Of a stretch of DNA of 64,000 nt, positions 1 to 7,989 are shown piece by piece. The notes below the pieces were generated by a model. That model was given only the letters and a program-made list of their open reading frames with translations, was not told the origin of the DNA and did no database searches. This DNA is from Verrucomicrobiia bacterium (GTDB lineage: Bacteria; Verrucomicrobiota; Verrucomicrobiia; JABWAM01). The stretch lies in contig JAQUAF010000024.1 in the NCBI GenBank assembly GCA_028687435.1, positions 1 to 64,000 on the forward strand. Direction: 5' to 3'. Position numbers and translations under genes: made by a program. How positions within the stretch are numbered: position 1 is the first letter of the stretch; the number at the start of each line of letters is the position of its first letter.

Positions 1-2
1 CA

Positions 3-392
3 TTCGAGTTTCTGGGATTTACCCACTATTGGGGAATCTCGCGGAAGGGGAGAAAGGTCATCCAACGCAAGACGGCGCGCAAGCGAATCGTGCGAACACT
101 TAAGGGGATGTCGGCATGGTGTCGGGAGAACCGCCACGTCAAGCTCACGGAGCAGTGCCGAAAAATCGGGGCAAAATTGAAGGGGCACTACGCGTACTTC
201 GGGATTACCGGAAACGGCGCGAGCCTTCAAAATGTCTTCGATAAAACCAAGAAAATATGGCATTACTGGCTCAATCGCCGATCCAGATCGCGCTCTGACC
301 TGAATTGGGAACGATTTGGGGAGATGATCGAACAGTTTATGCCGTTACCGATTCCAAGAGTAGTTCATTCCATCTATGCAGCGAAACCATAA
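3..392 (+). CDS. ltrA: Group II intron reverse transcriptase/maturase, C-terminal part (5' end outside window)
   Basis: The open frame runs in from the window edge (first full codon at 3), so only the last about 130 residues are seen. They read FEFLGFTHYW, then a basic stretch, LKGMSAWCRENRH, GHYAYFGITGN, WLNRRSRSRSDLNWERF and LPIPRVVHSIY near the end. This is the group II intron maturase-specific (GIIM/domain X) pattern. The protein promotes splicing and retrohoming of its own intron RNA. No HNH endonuclease domain follows, so it belongs to an endonuclease-free class. RNA domains V and VI start seven bases after the stop, which confirms the assignment. The reverse transcriptase catalytic motif (YADD) would lie upstream of the window. 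Confidence 0.93.
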   Translation, partial: FEFLGFTHYWGISRKGRKVIQRKTARKRIVRTLKGMSAWCRENRHVKLTEQCRKIGAKLKGHYAYFGITGNGASLQNVFDKTKKIWHYWLNRRSRSRSDLNWERFGEMIEQFMPLPIPRVVHSIYAAKP

Positions 393-398
393 ACCGAA

Positions 399-468
399 GA
401 ACCGGATGCCTTAATTGGGCTCGTCCGGGTCCGCAGGGGAGCCGCCGGGGAACTGGCGGCTCTACCTA
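399..468 (+). ncRNA. Group II intron RNA domains V and VI (3' end of intron)
   Basis: Bases 399-431 fold as domain V: outer stem GAACCGGA with TCCGGGTC, a TCG bulge on the 3' side, and an inner GCC(T)/(G)GGC stem with a TTAATT loop region. Domain VI follows at about 436-467, with a GAGCCGCC/GGCGGCTC stem. In the usual form of this intron class, as I recall it, the third and thirty-first positions of domain V are G and A; here they are A and G, so the apposed pair is swapped rather than lost. The intron ends near 468-471, about 30 bases upstream of the amidohydrolase start codon. The exact 3' splice site is not fixed from sequence alone. Confidence 0.85.
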
Positions 469-501
469 GACAAGAGCCTCTAGAGAATTCGGAGGCAAAT
501 T

Positions 502-1299
502 ATGAGATTCAACGACATTCATGTCCATTTGTATGAAAAGCAGACCTCTTCGGCGAGGGAGCTTTTAAAGAATATGGATAAACTGGGGGTGGAAAAAGTG
601 GCGCTTCTTTCCTGGTATGGAGACGATTTGCGAAAGCAGAGGGAGAACATTGAAAGAATGGCTTCCCTTGTTGCCGTATGCCCCGACCGGTTGTATGGCA
701 TGGCCTGGATTGAGCCGCGAATAAAAACCCCGTTGGATATGTTGGATTGGGCGGTCGAGAAAAAGGGGTGCCGGGGATTCAAGATGATTCCCAACCATTG
801 GTATCCTTACGAGGAACGGATTCTGCGTTATGGGGAAAGGATGGCGCAATTGGATGTCCCTTGTCTGTTTCACTCGGGAATTCTGTATTTCAAGACATTT
901 TCCTCCCGGTTTTGCCGTCCGGTTTATTATGAGGACTTGTTAACCATCAAAAATTTCCGTTTTGCCCTGGCGCATGTTTCCTGGCCGTGGACCGACGAGT
1001 GTCTGGCCTTGTTTGGCGAATTTCGCTGCATGCGCGCCCAAGGATGCGCTTCCGCGGAGATGTTCATTGATCTGACGCCGGGCACGCCGCCAAATTATCG
1101 GCGGCAGGTTGTTGAGCGGCTGATCACTTTTGGCGCCGAAGATTTCATGTTGTACGGCACGGATGCCAATTTTGATGGGATCATGGACTCGGCAAGAATC
1201 AAACGAGGCGATTCATCTCTTTTCAGACAATTGAAACTGGGCAAAAACACAATTGAAAAGATTGCCCGAAAAAATTTCGACCGTTTTTTCAAGGTGTGA
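502..1299 (+). CDS. Amidohydrolase_2-family metal-dependent hydrolase
   Basis: A 265-residue protein with the amidohydrolase TIM-barrel pattern: DIHVHL at residues 5-10 supplies the HxH metal ligands of strand 1. HSG near residue 125, AHVSWPW near 155 and LYGTDANF near 215 match the later metal-binding strands, the last with the conserved Asp. No signal peptide, so it is probably cytoplasmic. The substrate is unknown; relatives hydrolyse or decarboxylate small organic acids and lactones. A GGAGG ribosome site sits at 490-494. The gene lies directly after the group II intron end and 46 bases before the regulator, on the same strand as the carbohydrate locus. A second member of this broad family is at 55046-55918. 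Confidence 0.75.
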   Translation: MRFNDIHVHLYEKQTSSARELLKNMDKLGVEKVALLSWYGDDLRKQRENIERMASLVAVCPDRLYGMAWIEPRIKTPLDMLDWAVEKKGCRGFKMIPNHWYPYEERILRYGERMAQLDVPCLFHSGILYFKTFSSRFCRPVYYEDLLTIKNFRFALAHVSWPWTDECLALFGEFRCMRAQGCASAEMFIDLTPGTPPNYRRQVVERLITFGAEDFMLYGTDANFDGIMDSARIKRGDSSLFRQLKLGKNTIEKIARKNFDRFFKV

Positions 1300-1345
1300 A
1301 TTTCCTGCCCGGTGAACAACCTTCAGCATGACAACCTGAGTATTC

Positions 1346-2605
1346 ATGTTTGAAAATTTGACATCCTTCAAGATCGAGTCCGCCACTTCCGAGCCGGCGC
1401 ATCGGCAGATTGAGCAGTTTTTGCGGCGGTTGATTGTGTCTGGGAAACTGGCGTCGAATTCGCGTCTGCCGACCACTGCGGCATTGGCCAGGCAGTGGGG
1501 GGTTGGGGTTTCGGTGGTTCAGAAGGCGATGGCGCCTTTGGTTGCGGAAGGGCTTCTCGGACGCAGCCGCAAACGGGGGACTTTTGTGCTTCATGAGGCG
1601 GGGCGTTTGTCGGTGGCCATTCTTGTGGGGGCGAGATTGACGCAGGAAGGGGCTGCGTTTCCGAGGTCCATCTGTCATCATTTGATGTCGCGTTTGTTGG
1701 AGGGGCATCCGGAACTGGCGATCCGGGTTTATGATGGGATCAACGAAATGGCTGTGAAAGATGACATTGCCACGGCGCCGAATTACCAGAATTACCTGCA
1801 TGATTTGGAGAACAGCTCTTTTCTTGGAGTGATCAAGCTTTTTGGGGAAAGGAATCCTTTGCCGGGAGAAGAGGCCTCCTCGCACCCTCCGGGCATCTGT
1901 TTTGGACCTCCGTTGGAAGGGCAGCGCAGCGATGCGATGCTGGACTTTGGGGCTTTTGGGCGGGATGCGGTCAGGTTTTTTGCCGAACGGGGGCGAAGGA
2001 AGTTGGTTTATATCCGGACGATCGACAGTCGTCACCCAATGGATGACGATGTGCGTGAGGCGCGTTTGGAGGCGGAACGGCATGAGGGGGTGGAATTGGA
2101 TGTGATCCAACTGGCCACTTCCAGCGATGCGCCGGCTGCGGCGCGTCATCGCGAAGTCCATGACATTGTTTTTTCGTTGGGCCAGGCCATTTGTTCGGGG
2201 GCGCGTTCCGTGGATGGGATGATGATTCCCGATGACGTGGCGGCGCTGGCTTGCTGCATGGCGTTGCAACGGGCCGGGTTGGGGGTTCCGAAGGATCTCT
2301 GGCTGGCGGTCATGGCCAACCAAAACATTCCTTATTTTTACGGAACGCCGGTGTTGCGTTACGAATACTCGCCCCGGAGGGTGGCGGATGTCTTGGTGGA
2401 TTTGTTGTTTCAATATGTCCGGCTGGGGCGGCGTCCGTCCGAGCCGATGCGGATTTCCTCCGAGGGGTGGAATGCGGAGGATTGGCGGTTGATGGAAACT
2501 GCGGGTTCCCCGGCTTTGCGGGAAGGGAACGGGAATGACGGGAAAGAGAATGCGGAATTGCGTTTATTGCCGCTTAAAAAAGAGGAGTATCATGAAAAAA
2601 ACTGA
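1346..2605 (+). CDS. GntR-type transcriptional regulator with LacI-like sensor domain
   Basis: The first about 75 residues form a GntR winged helix: the segment around SRLPTTAALARQWGVGVS is the recognition region, followed by LVAEGLLGRSRKRGTFV. From about residue 85 the chain resembles a periplasmic-binding-protein fold of the LacI/GalR effector class (AILVGARL, RKLVYIRTID, VDGMMIPDDVAALA, PKDLWLAVMANQ). This arrangement binds an operator near the locus and responds to a sugar or breakdown product. The gene overlaps the start of the DUF4838 gene by 14 bases, so the two are probably co-transcribed, and the locus at 2.6-15.4 kb is the obvious target. No operator palindrome was identified. The start used has only a weak ribosome site. 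Confidence 0.8.
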   Translation: MFENLTSFKIESATSEPAHRQIEQFLRRLIVSGKLASNSRLPTTAALARQWGVGVSVVQKAMAPLVAEGLLGRSRKRGTFVLHEAGRLSVAILVGARLTQEGAAFPRSICHHLMSRLLEGHPELAIRVYDGINEMAVKDDIATAPNYQNYLHDLENSSFLGVIKLFGERNPLPGEEASSHPPGICFGPPLEGQRSDAMLDFGAFGRDAVRFFAERGRRKLVYIRTIDSRHPMDDDVREARLEAERHEGVELDVIQLATSSDAPAAARHREVHDIVFSLGQAICSGARSVDGMMIPDDVAALACCMALQRAGLGVPKDLWLAVMANQNIPYFYGTPVLRYEYSPRRVADVLVDLLFQYVRLGRRPSEPMRISSEGWNAEDWRLMETAGSPALREGNGNDGKENAELRLLPLKKEEYHEKN

Positions 2606-4997
2606 GCATGGGATTTTGTTTTTCGGGCTGCTGATGGCCGGCGTTTTCACGTTGGGATGGTGCGGGGAAACCTCGCGGGAGTTGTTGTTGACGAGCCGCG
2701 GCGCCAGCGAATACGTGATAGCGGTTGATCGCGATGGCGCGCCATCTGACCGCTTTGCCGCGGAGGAACTGGCGTCTGTCCTGTGCGAGGTGAGCGGAGC
2801 GAAGATTCCCGTGGTGGCGCCTTCCGAGCGGGGGGCGCGCCCATGCGTGGCGGTGGGATTTCGGGCGGCCCAGGCGGTTGCGCCGCAACTGGCCGGGCGC
2901 CTGCCGGATTTGGGGCGGGATGGCATTTGCCAGGCGGTGGAAGGGAAGAATTTGATTTTGACGGGCGGAAAGGATTCGCGCCGCGGAACGGTTTATGCGG
3001 TTTATAACTTTTTGGAGGAAACGGTTGGATGCCGTTGGTGGACGGCGCAGGCTTCTTATCTTCCGAAAAAGACGGAGATCCGGGTTGCGCCCGGGATGAT
3101 CCAGCATATTCCTCCCTTCGAGTACCGGGAGCCGTTTTTCTACGAGGTGATGGATGCCAAATGGGCTGCGCGCAACAAGTGCAACGGGCGGCACTACAAG
3201 CTGACCGAGGAGATGGGGGGCGGTTTTGTTTATGTGCCGGGCTTTGCCCACACTTTTGGCGAATTGGTTCCGGGGGCAATGTTCAAGGAACATCCGGAGT
3301 GGTTTTCGGAGATCAATGGCAAGCGCGTGGGGCCGCCTCAAGCCACCCAACTTTGCCTGACCAATGGGCCTTTGTTGGAGTATTGCATCCAGCGGATCCG
3401 GGAGAAGCTCAAGACGGCGCCTCCGGACGCGATTGTTTCTGTGACGCAGAATGATCATGGCGGAAACAGCCGTTGTTTGTGCGCCAGGTGCAAGGCGGTT
3501 GAGGACGAGGAGGGCAGTCCCTCGGGGCCGGTGTTGCGTTTTGTGAACGCCATTGCGCAGGCGCTGGAAAAGGAGTATCCCCTCGCGATTTTTGACACCT
3601 TTGCCTATCTTTACACCCGCCAGCCGCCCCGTCTGGTCCGGCCCCGTCCCAATGTTTGCGTCCGGCTTTGCAGCATCGAGTGCAATTTTCTTTTTGGCTT
3701 GGATCATCCCAGCAACCAGACTTTTGCGAACGATCTTAAAAACTGGTTCAAGATCGCCAAGCGTTTGTACATCTGGGATTACTGCACCAATTTCAGCCAT
3801 TACCCTTTTCCGTTTCCGGATTTGCGCGCGCTGGCGCCCAATGTCCGGTTGTTCAAGGACAATGGAGTTCAGGGGGTTTTTGAACAGGGCAGTTGCCAGT
3901 CGAAGTGCGGGGATCTCAGCGAGTTGAAGGCGTGGGTGCTGGCGAGGTTGTTGTGGAATCCGGCGTTGGACGACAAGGCGCTGGTGAAGGAATTTGTGAA
4001 CGGTTATTATGGCGCGGCCGGACCGTGGATTGAGCATTATATCAATCGCTTGTATGACGCGGCGATTGCCGCGGGAAAGGAACTGACGATTTATGCCTTT
4101 CCCATGGAGGAGGCTTATGGTTTTCTTGATTACGCAACCGTGCGGGAATGCGGGGATTTGCTCGAAAAAGCGGTCAAGGCAGTTGAAAACCAGCCGGATT
4201 TTCTGAAGCGGGCGCGGATTGTTCAGGCGGGGCTGCGTTACGCCATGCTGTTGCGCTGGCCGGTATTGGAACAGGAGGCTTGGAGCAAAGGGGAAAAATG
4301 GCCTGGAATCGAGGGGGTCAGGGAGGTTTGCCGGGATTTGGACACGGTTTTCACGGAAAACGCCGTGACCCATGTCTCCGAAGCCACTCTCCGGTATGAT
4401 GCCTGGCGTCCGATCTTGACGTTGCCAAGAACCGCGCCGGTTTTTCCCAAGGTGTTTGAGGGGCTTGCGAGGAATGAACGATATGATCTCCAGGACTATG
4501 TTTTGAGGATTTACGACTCGCGCCCTCATTGGGGCAGCGGGACGGCTGACGACAAGGCATCCGACGGTGTGGCGGTGTGGCTGGAGACGAATCACCAGGA
4601 ATGGGTGGTGCAGGTCAAATTGCCGACGCCGGTTGGCGGGGAAAAGGACATGGAGGCCAAATGGACGGTGTGGGCGGCGGTTCGGGGGGAGGGGTTTTCG
4701 CCGGGGAATGATCCCGGTTTCGCGCATGGCATTCATGCTGATCGCAACGCAAAAATCCGAAGGCAGGGAAAGGTGGCGTTGAATGAAATCCGCGCCGACC
4801 AGTACCGGCTTTACCGTGTGGCGGATTTGACGGGCGCCCAGTTGAAGGACGCGATTTTCTGGCTGGCGCCCTGCAAAAATCCGGACAAGATCCGCAAACT
4901 CTGGGTGGACCGGGTGTTGGTGACGCGAAGCCTGCAGGAGTTGGAAGGCAAAAACGTCATTGATCCGGCTGCTGAAACAAATACGGCGGCCAGATAG
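2592..4997 (+). CDS. Secreted DUF4838 glycan-active protein
   Basis: An 801-residue exported protein. The ATG at 2592 is chosen because AGAGGAG lies just upstream and a signal peptide follows directly (ILFFGLLMAGVFTL). The N-terminal 150 residues resemble the GH67 alpha-glucuronidase N-domain (SRRGTVYAVYNFLEETVGC). The middle is DUF4838 (GFAHTFGELVP, HPEWFSEINGKR, QNDHGG, CLCARCKAV, YTRQPPR), a family common in PVC bacteria and Bacteroidetes and widely predicted to be a glycoside hydrolase, without defined activity. Two Cys pairs in CLCARC could bind metal. It overlaps the upstream regulator. The C-terminal about 200 residues look like a beta-rich carbohydrate-binding module. Confidence 0.85.
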   Translation: MKKTEHGILFFGLLMAGVFTLGWCGETSRELLLTSRGASEYVIAVDRDGAPSDRFAAEELASVLCEVSGAKIPVVAPSERGARPCVAVGFRAAQAVAPQLAGRLPDLGRDGICQAVEGKNLILTGGKDSRRGTVYAVYNFLEETVGCRWWTAQASYLPKKTEIRVAPGMIQHIPPFEYREPFFYEVMDAKWAARNKCNGRHYKLTEEMGGGFVYVPGFAHTFGELVPGAMFKEHPEWFSEINGKRVGPPQATQLCLTNGPLLEYCIQRIREKLKTAPPDAIVSVTQNDHGGNSRCLCARCKAVEDEEGSPSGPVLRFVNAIAQALEKEYPLAIFDTFAYLYTRQPPRLVRPRPNVCVRLCSIECNFLFGLDHPSNQTFANDLKNWFKIAKRLYIWDYCTNFSHYPFPFPDLRALAPNVRLFKDNGVQGVFEQGSCQSKCGDLSELKAWVLARLLWNPALDDKALVKEFVNGYYGAAGPWIEHYINRLYDAAIAAGKELTIYAFPMEEAYGFLDYATVRECGDLLEKAVKAVENQPDFLKRARIVQAGLRYAMLLRWPVLEQEAWSKGEKWPGIEGVREVCRDLDTVFTENAVTHVSEATLRYDAWRPILTLPRTAPVFPKVFEGLARNERYDLQDYVLRIYDSRPHWGSGTADDKASDGVAVWLETNHQEWVVQVKLPTPVGGEKDMEAKWTVWAAVRGEGFSPGNDPGFAHGIHADRNAKIRRQGKVALNEIRADQYRLYRVADLTGAQLKDAIFWLAPCKNPDKIRKLWVDRVLVTRSLQELEGKNVIDPAAETNTAAR

Positions 4998-5075
4998 AAA
5001 TTCCGTGCAAGGGCGCATGTGAAACGATATGGGTGATCCATGAAGTTCCGATATTCCAAAAAAACAGAGGTTCTC

Positions 5076-5723
5076 ATGGGGAATTCCCGCGGTTTCACGC
5101 TTGTGGAGCTTTTGGTGGTCATAGGAATTTTGTCCCTGTTGGCCGCCTTGCTGTCGCCATCGCTTTCGGTCGCCCGGGAAAAGGCCCGTCAAACCCAATG
5201 CCTCAACAATCTTCGCCAGTTGCATCTGGGCGCACAACTCTACATGGGCAGTTGGGATGGCCAATTGATGCCCAACGGCGGCAACGTGGGGGGATGGGAT
5301 CAATGGAATTCCGACAGCACCATTACCACCTCCTTTTTTGGACAGGGATTTCGCAGTGGCGCCAAGGTTTGTCCAACCGCTGAAAAAGCCTATGCGCGGC
5401 CGCTGGCTGGCAGCGCCACCGTGGTTTGCACTTATTCAATCAATGGGTGCATGGGGTATTACGACTCCGTCATTGATCACCATGTCTCATCCGAATCCCA
5501 GATTCAGACCAATCCAGCCCAATTGGTTTACGTCATGGATGCCGCCCAGCTTCTGCAATCCGGACAAAATTACGCATGGTGTTACGCCAGCTTTTATAAT
5601 TTTACCGGTCCCTATATTTTTTGGGGCCATGGCAAGGGCGCCAATGCCGTGTTCTGGGACGGCCATGGCAGTTGGGTCGAACAGGATTCCCTGACTGTTG
5701 CCGCCAACCTCTATCCCAGGTAG
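5076..5723 (+). CDS. Type II secretion/prepilin-like protein (DUF1559-type pseudopilin)
   Basis: Starts at ATG 5076, five bases after AGAGG. This gives MGNSRG followed by [20 protein letters not shown], a short basic leader cut by prepilin peptidase after Gly and then the hydrophobic helix with Glu at +5. An in-frame ATG at 5040 would give an 18-residue leader. The C-terminus has the H-x9-DG type ending ([17 protein letters not shown]) typical of the large prepilin families of Planctomycetes, Verrucomicrobia and Lentisphaerae. No assembly genes (ATPase, peptidase, secretin) are near, so it would rely on a machine elsewhere. Its place between glycan genes is common in these phyla, but the role is unknown. 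Confidence 0.88.
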   Translation: MGNSRGFTLVELLVVIGILSLLAALLSPSLSVAREKARQTQCLNNLRQLHLGAQLYMGSWDGQLMPNGGNVGGWDQWNSDSTITTSFFGQGFRSGAKVCPTAEKAYARPLAGSATVVCTYSINGCMGYYDSVIDHHVSSESQIQTNPAQLVYVMDAAQLLQSGQNYAWCYASFYNFTGPYIFWGHGKGANAVFWDGHGSWVEQDSLTVAANLYPR

Positions 5724-5748
5724 GAAATTGCTCGAAATTTGCACCGAA

Positions 5749-7989
5749 ATGAAAATTCTTCTCATGGCAAAACGAAAAATAAGTTCCCTCTGCTGTCTGA
5801 CCCTGGCCACCGGTTGTCTGGCCTCGGGGCTGAGTGAGATTTGTTCTCCGCCGCCCATTGGCTGTTGGCCTTTGGACGAGGGGAGCGGGGAAAAGGCGAC
5901 GGATCAATCGAAGAACCGGGTTGATGGAGGGATTCAACGTCCCGAGTGGGTGCAAGGTTCGGCGCTTCCGGCTTTGGAACTTGTGCGTTTTGCCGGCTGG
6001 GTGGCCTTGCCGGTGCGCGCCGCATCGCTTTATAAAATGGAAAAGGCATTGACCTTGGCGGCCTGGATCAAGCCGGACCGGGTGGATTTGTGCCAGGCGA
6101 TCGTGGCCAACGGCGGACCGGGGGTTTCGGGGTACACCTTGCTGATTGAAAAGGGAAAAATCGGTTTTGGGGCGAATCTGGGAAAAAACAAAAATTTCGC
6201 GGCCTATTCCCCACAGGTTTTGACGCCGGGGGTGTGGAGTCATGTGGCGGCCAGTTTTGAGGCGGATGGCAATGTGCGCCTTTATCATAACGGACAGGAG
6301 ATTTTTAAAACTCCATCCGAGGGAAAAATCCGGTATGAGCCGGTTTGCGCTGGCGCCACTTTGCATGTGGGACGGCTCACTTATTGTATCGCCAACTGTT
6401 ACGGCGGGTTGATTCGCAATGTCATGCTTTTTGACCGTGCGCTGGCGGATGGGGAAGTGGCGAAGTTGCACCAGTCAACCCGGGATGTGGCCTCGATTCA
6501 AGGGGAGGTTTATCGGGATCGATGGTTGAAGCGTTGCAATGCCGTTGTGCGCGGAAGCGTTGAGGATGACAAGGGCGTGAAAACTCCGGCGATTGTCAGC
6601 ATCCGGGATGAAAAAGGCCGGTTTTATGGGCCGGAAAAACTTTTTTATCCCGTCCGGGGCGGTTTTGTTTGCACCAACGGCGAATTCGAGGTCCGTGTGC
6701 CATCCGGTCGATGCAAAGTGACGGCCATGCGCGGGCCGGAATGGCGTCCGGCTGAAACGGAACTGGTTGCGCGTCCGGACGCGCCTGTCCAGGGCGCATT
6801 GCGGCTGACGCCTTTTGTGGATATGGCGTCCAAGGGGTGGGCCGCCGGGGAGCATCATTATCATTTCCGCACCCATGGGGATCAGATTGACGGGGTGTCG
6901 CCGACCTGGCCGGAAGTCTGCGCGGCGGCCAAGGCGGGGGGATTGAAGTATGTGAGTTACACTGAATCTCCCCAAAATCCTCCGGTAAACGAGGAAAACT
7001 TTTTGGCGCGCGAGGGCGGTTTTGAGGGCCGGAGCCACATGAACATGGGCGGGCATTATGTTTTCATGGGAGCGCGCGAGTATCCGCGAGCGATCACCTG
7101 GGGATTTCGCGAGGCGGCCCGGTTGAATATGGCGGGAGTTTTTGGCACTGGCGAACAATGGGGGGAGGCGAAAATTTTTCAGCCGGGATTGACCCTTGCC
7201 CGGGATATGGTGGTGGCTGCGGCGCTGGGGAAGCATGCGATTTGGGATGTGGTGAGGCCCGAGTCGAACGGAAAGGATGTGACATCTCTTTGGTTTCAGC
7301 AGGCTTGGTATCGGTTTTTGAATTGTGGTTTCCGGGTGGCGGGCAGCGGATTCACCGATGGGGATCTCAATCTGCCCAACATCCAAGGGGGATTTCCCGG
7401 CACGGGCAGAACCTATGTGAAGATTGCTTCGTTGAGTTGGAAGGAAATTGAGGATGCGTATCGCCAGGGGCGGATGATGGGGACGAACGGGCCGCTGCTT
7501 TTGTTGAAGGTGAACGGACAGGACCCTGGCGCCGTTGTGCGGATGGATAAACGCGGACAGACCGCGGTTGTGGAGTTGGAAACCCATGCGCAGGGCGGAG
7601 TTGATGCCGTGGAGTTGATCCAGAATGGACAGGTGATCAAGCGGTTCGAAGGGCGCGGGGAGCATCAGGAGGATCGGTGCGAAATTCCGATTGAGAAGAC
7701 CTGCTGGCTGGCCGCCAGATGTTGTGGAAAATCGAACAATTTCTTTGGAGTGTTTGCCCACGCCAATCCTGTTTATGTGCAACTGGCGGATGAACCAATC
7801 AAACCCTGTGCCGGTGATGTGGAATTTTTCCTGAAATGGATCGAGGATTACCGGCGGCTTTTGTCCCAGCCCGAAAAATGCACGCCGCACTTTGTTGATG
7901 TCTCGTGTTTTGACGAGGTGAAGGCGGGATTGTTGGAGGCTGAGAAATGTTACAAGGATTTGCCGGCGCATCCGAGGAAATGGGAATGA
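5749..7989 (+). CDS. Secreted LamG-domain protein with CehA/McbA-type metallohydrolase domain
   Basis: About 746 residues from ATG 5749. A TTG at 5698 and an ATG at 5764 are alternatives, and none has a strong ribosome site. A signal sequence (LCCLTLATGCLASG) could be a weak lipobox with Cys. Residues about 40-240 are a LamG/concanavalin-like domain (CWPLDEGSGEKATDQS, LTLAAWIKPD, NVRLYHNGQE, FDRALADGEVAKL). After a small beta domain, residues about 360-640 match CehA/PHP-like phosphoesterases (AGEHHYHFRTHG, KYVSYTE, GTGEQWG) with likely metal-binding His. It may act on a phospho- or sulfo-ester attached to a glycan; the substrate is unknown. Its stop overlaps the GH42 start (ATGA, 7986-7989), so the two are translationally coupled. 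Confidence 0.72.
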   Translation: MKILLMAKRKISSLCCLTLATGCLASGLSEICSPPPIGCWPLDEGSGEKATDQSKNRVDGGIQRPEWVQGSALPALELVRFAGWVALPVRAASLYKMEKALTLAAWIKPDRVDLCQAIVANGGPGVSGYTLLIEKGKIGFGANLGKNKNFAAYSPQVLTPGVWSHVAASFEADGNVRLYHNGQEIFKTPSEGKIRYEPVCAGATLHVGRLTYCIANCYGGLIRNVMLFDRALADGEVAKLHQSTRDVASIQGEVYRDRWLKRCNAVVRGSVEDDKGVKTPAIVSIRDEKGRFYGPEKLFYPVRGGFVCTNGEFEVRVPSGRCKVTAMRGPEWRPAETELVARPDAPVQGALRLTPFVDMASKGWAAGEHHYHFRTHGDQIDGVSPTWPEVCAAAKAGGLKYVSYTESPQNPPVNEENFLAREGGFEGRSHMNMGGHYVFMGAREYPRAITWGFREAARLNMAGVFGTGEQWGEAKIFQPGLTLARDMVVAAALGKHAIWDVVRPESNGKDVTSLWFQQAWYRFLNCGFRVAGSGFTDGDLNLPNIQGGFPGTGRTYVKIASLSWKEIEDAYRQGRMMGTNGPLLLLKVNGQDPGAVVRMDKRGQTAVVELETHAQGGVDAVELIQNGQVIKRFEGRGEHQEDRCEIPIEKTCWLAARCCGKSNNFFGVFAHANPVYVQLADEPIKPCAGDVEFFLKWIEDYRRLLSQPEKCTPHFVDVSCFDEVKAGLLEAEKCYKDLPAHPRKWE

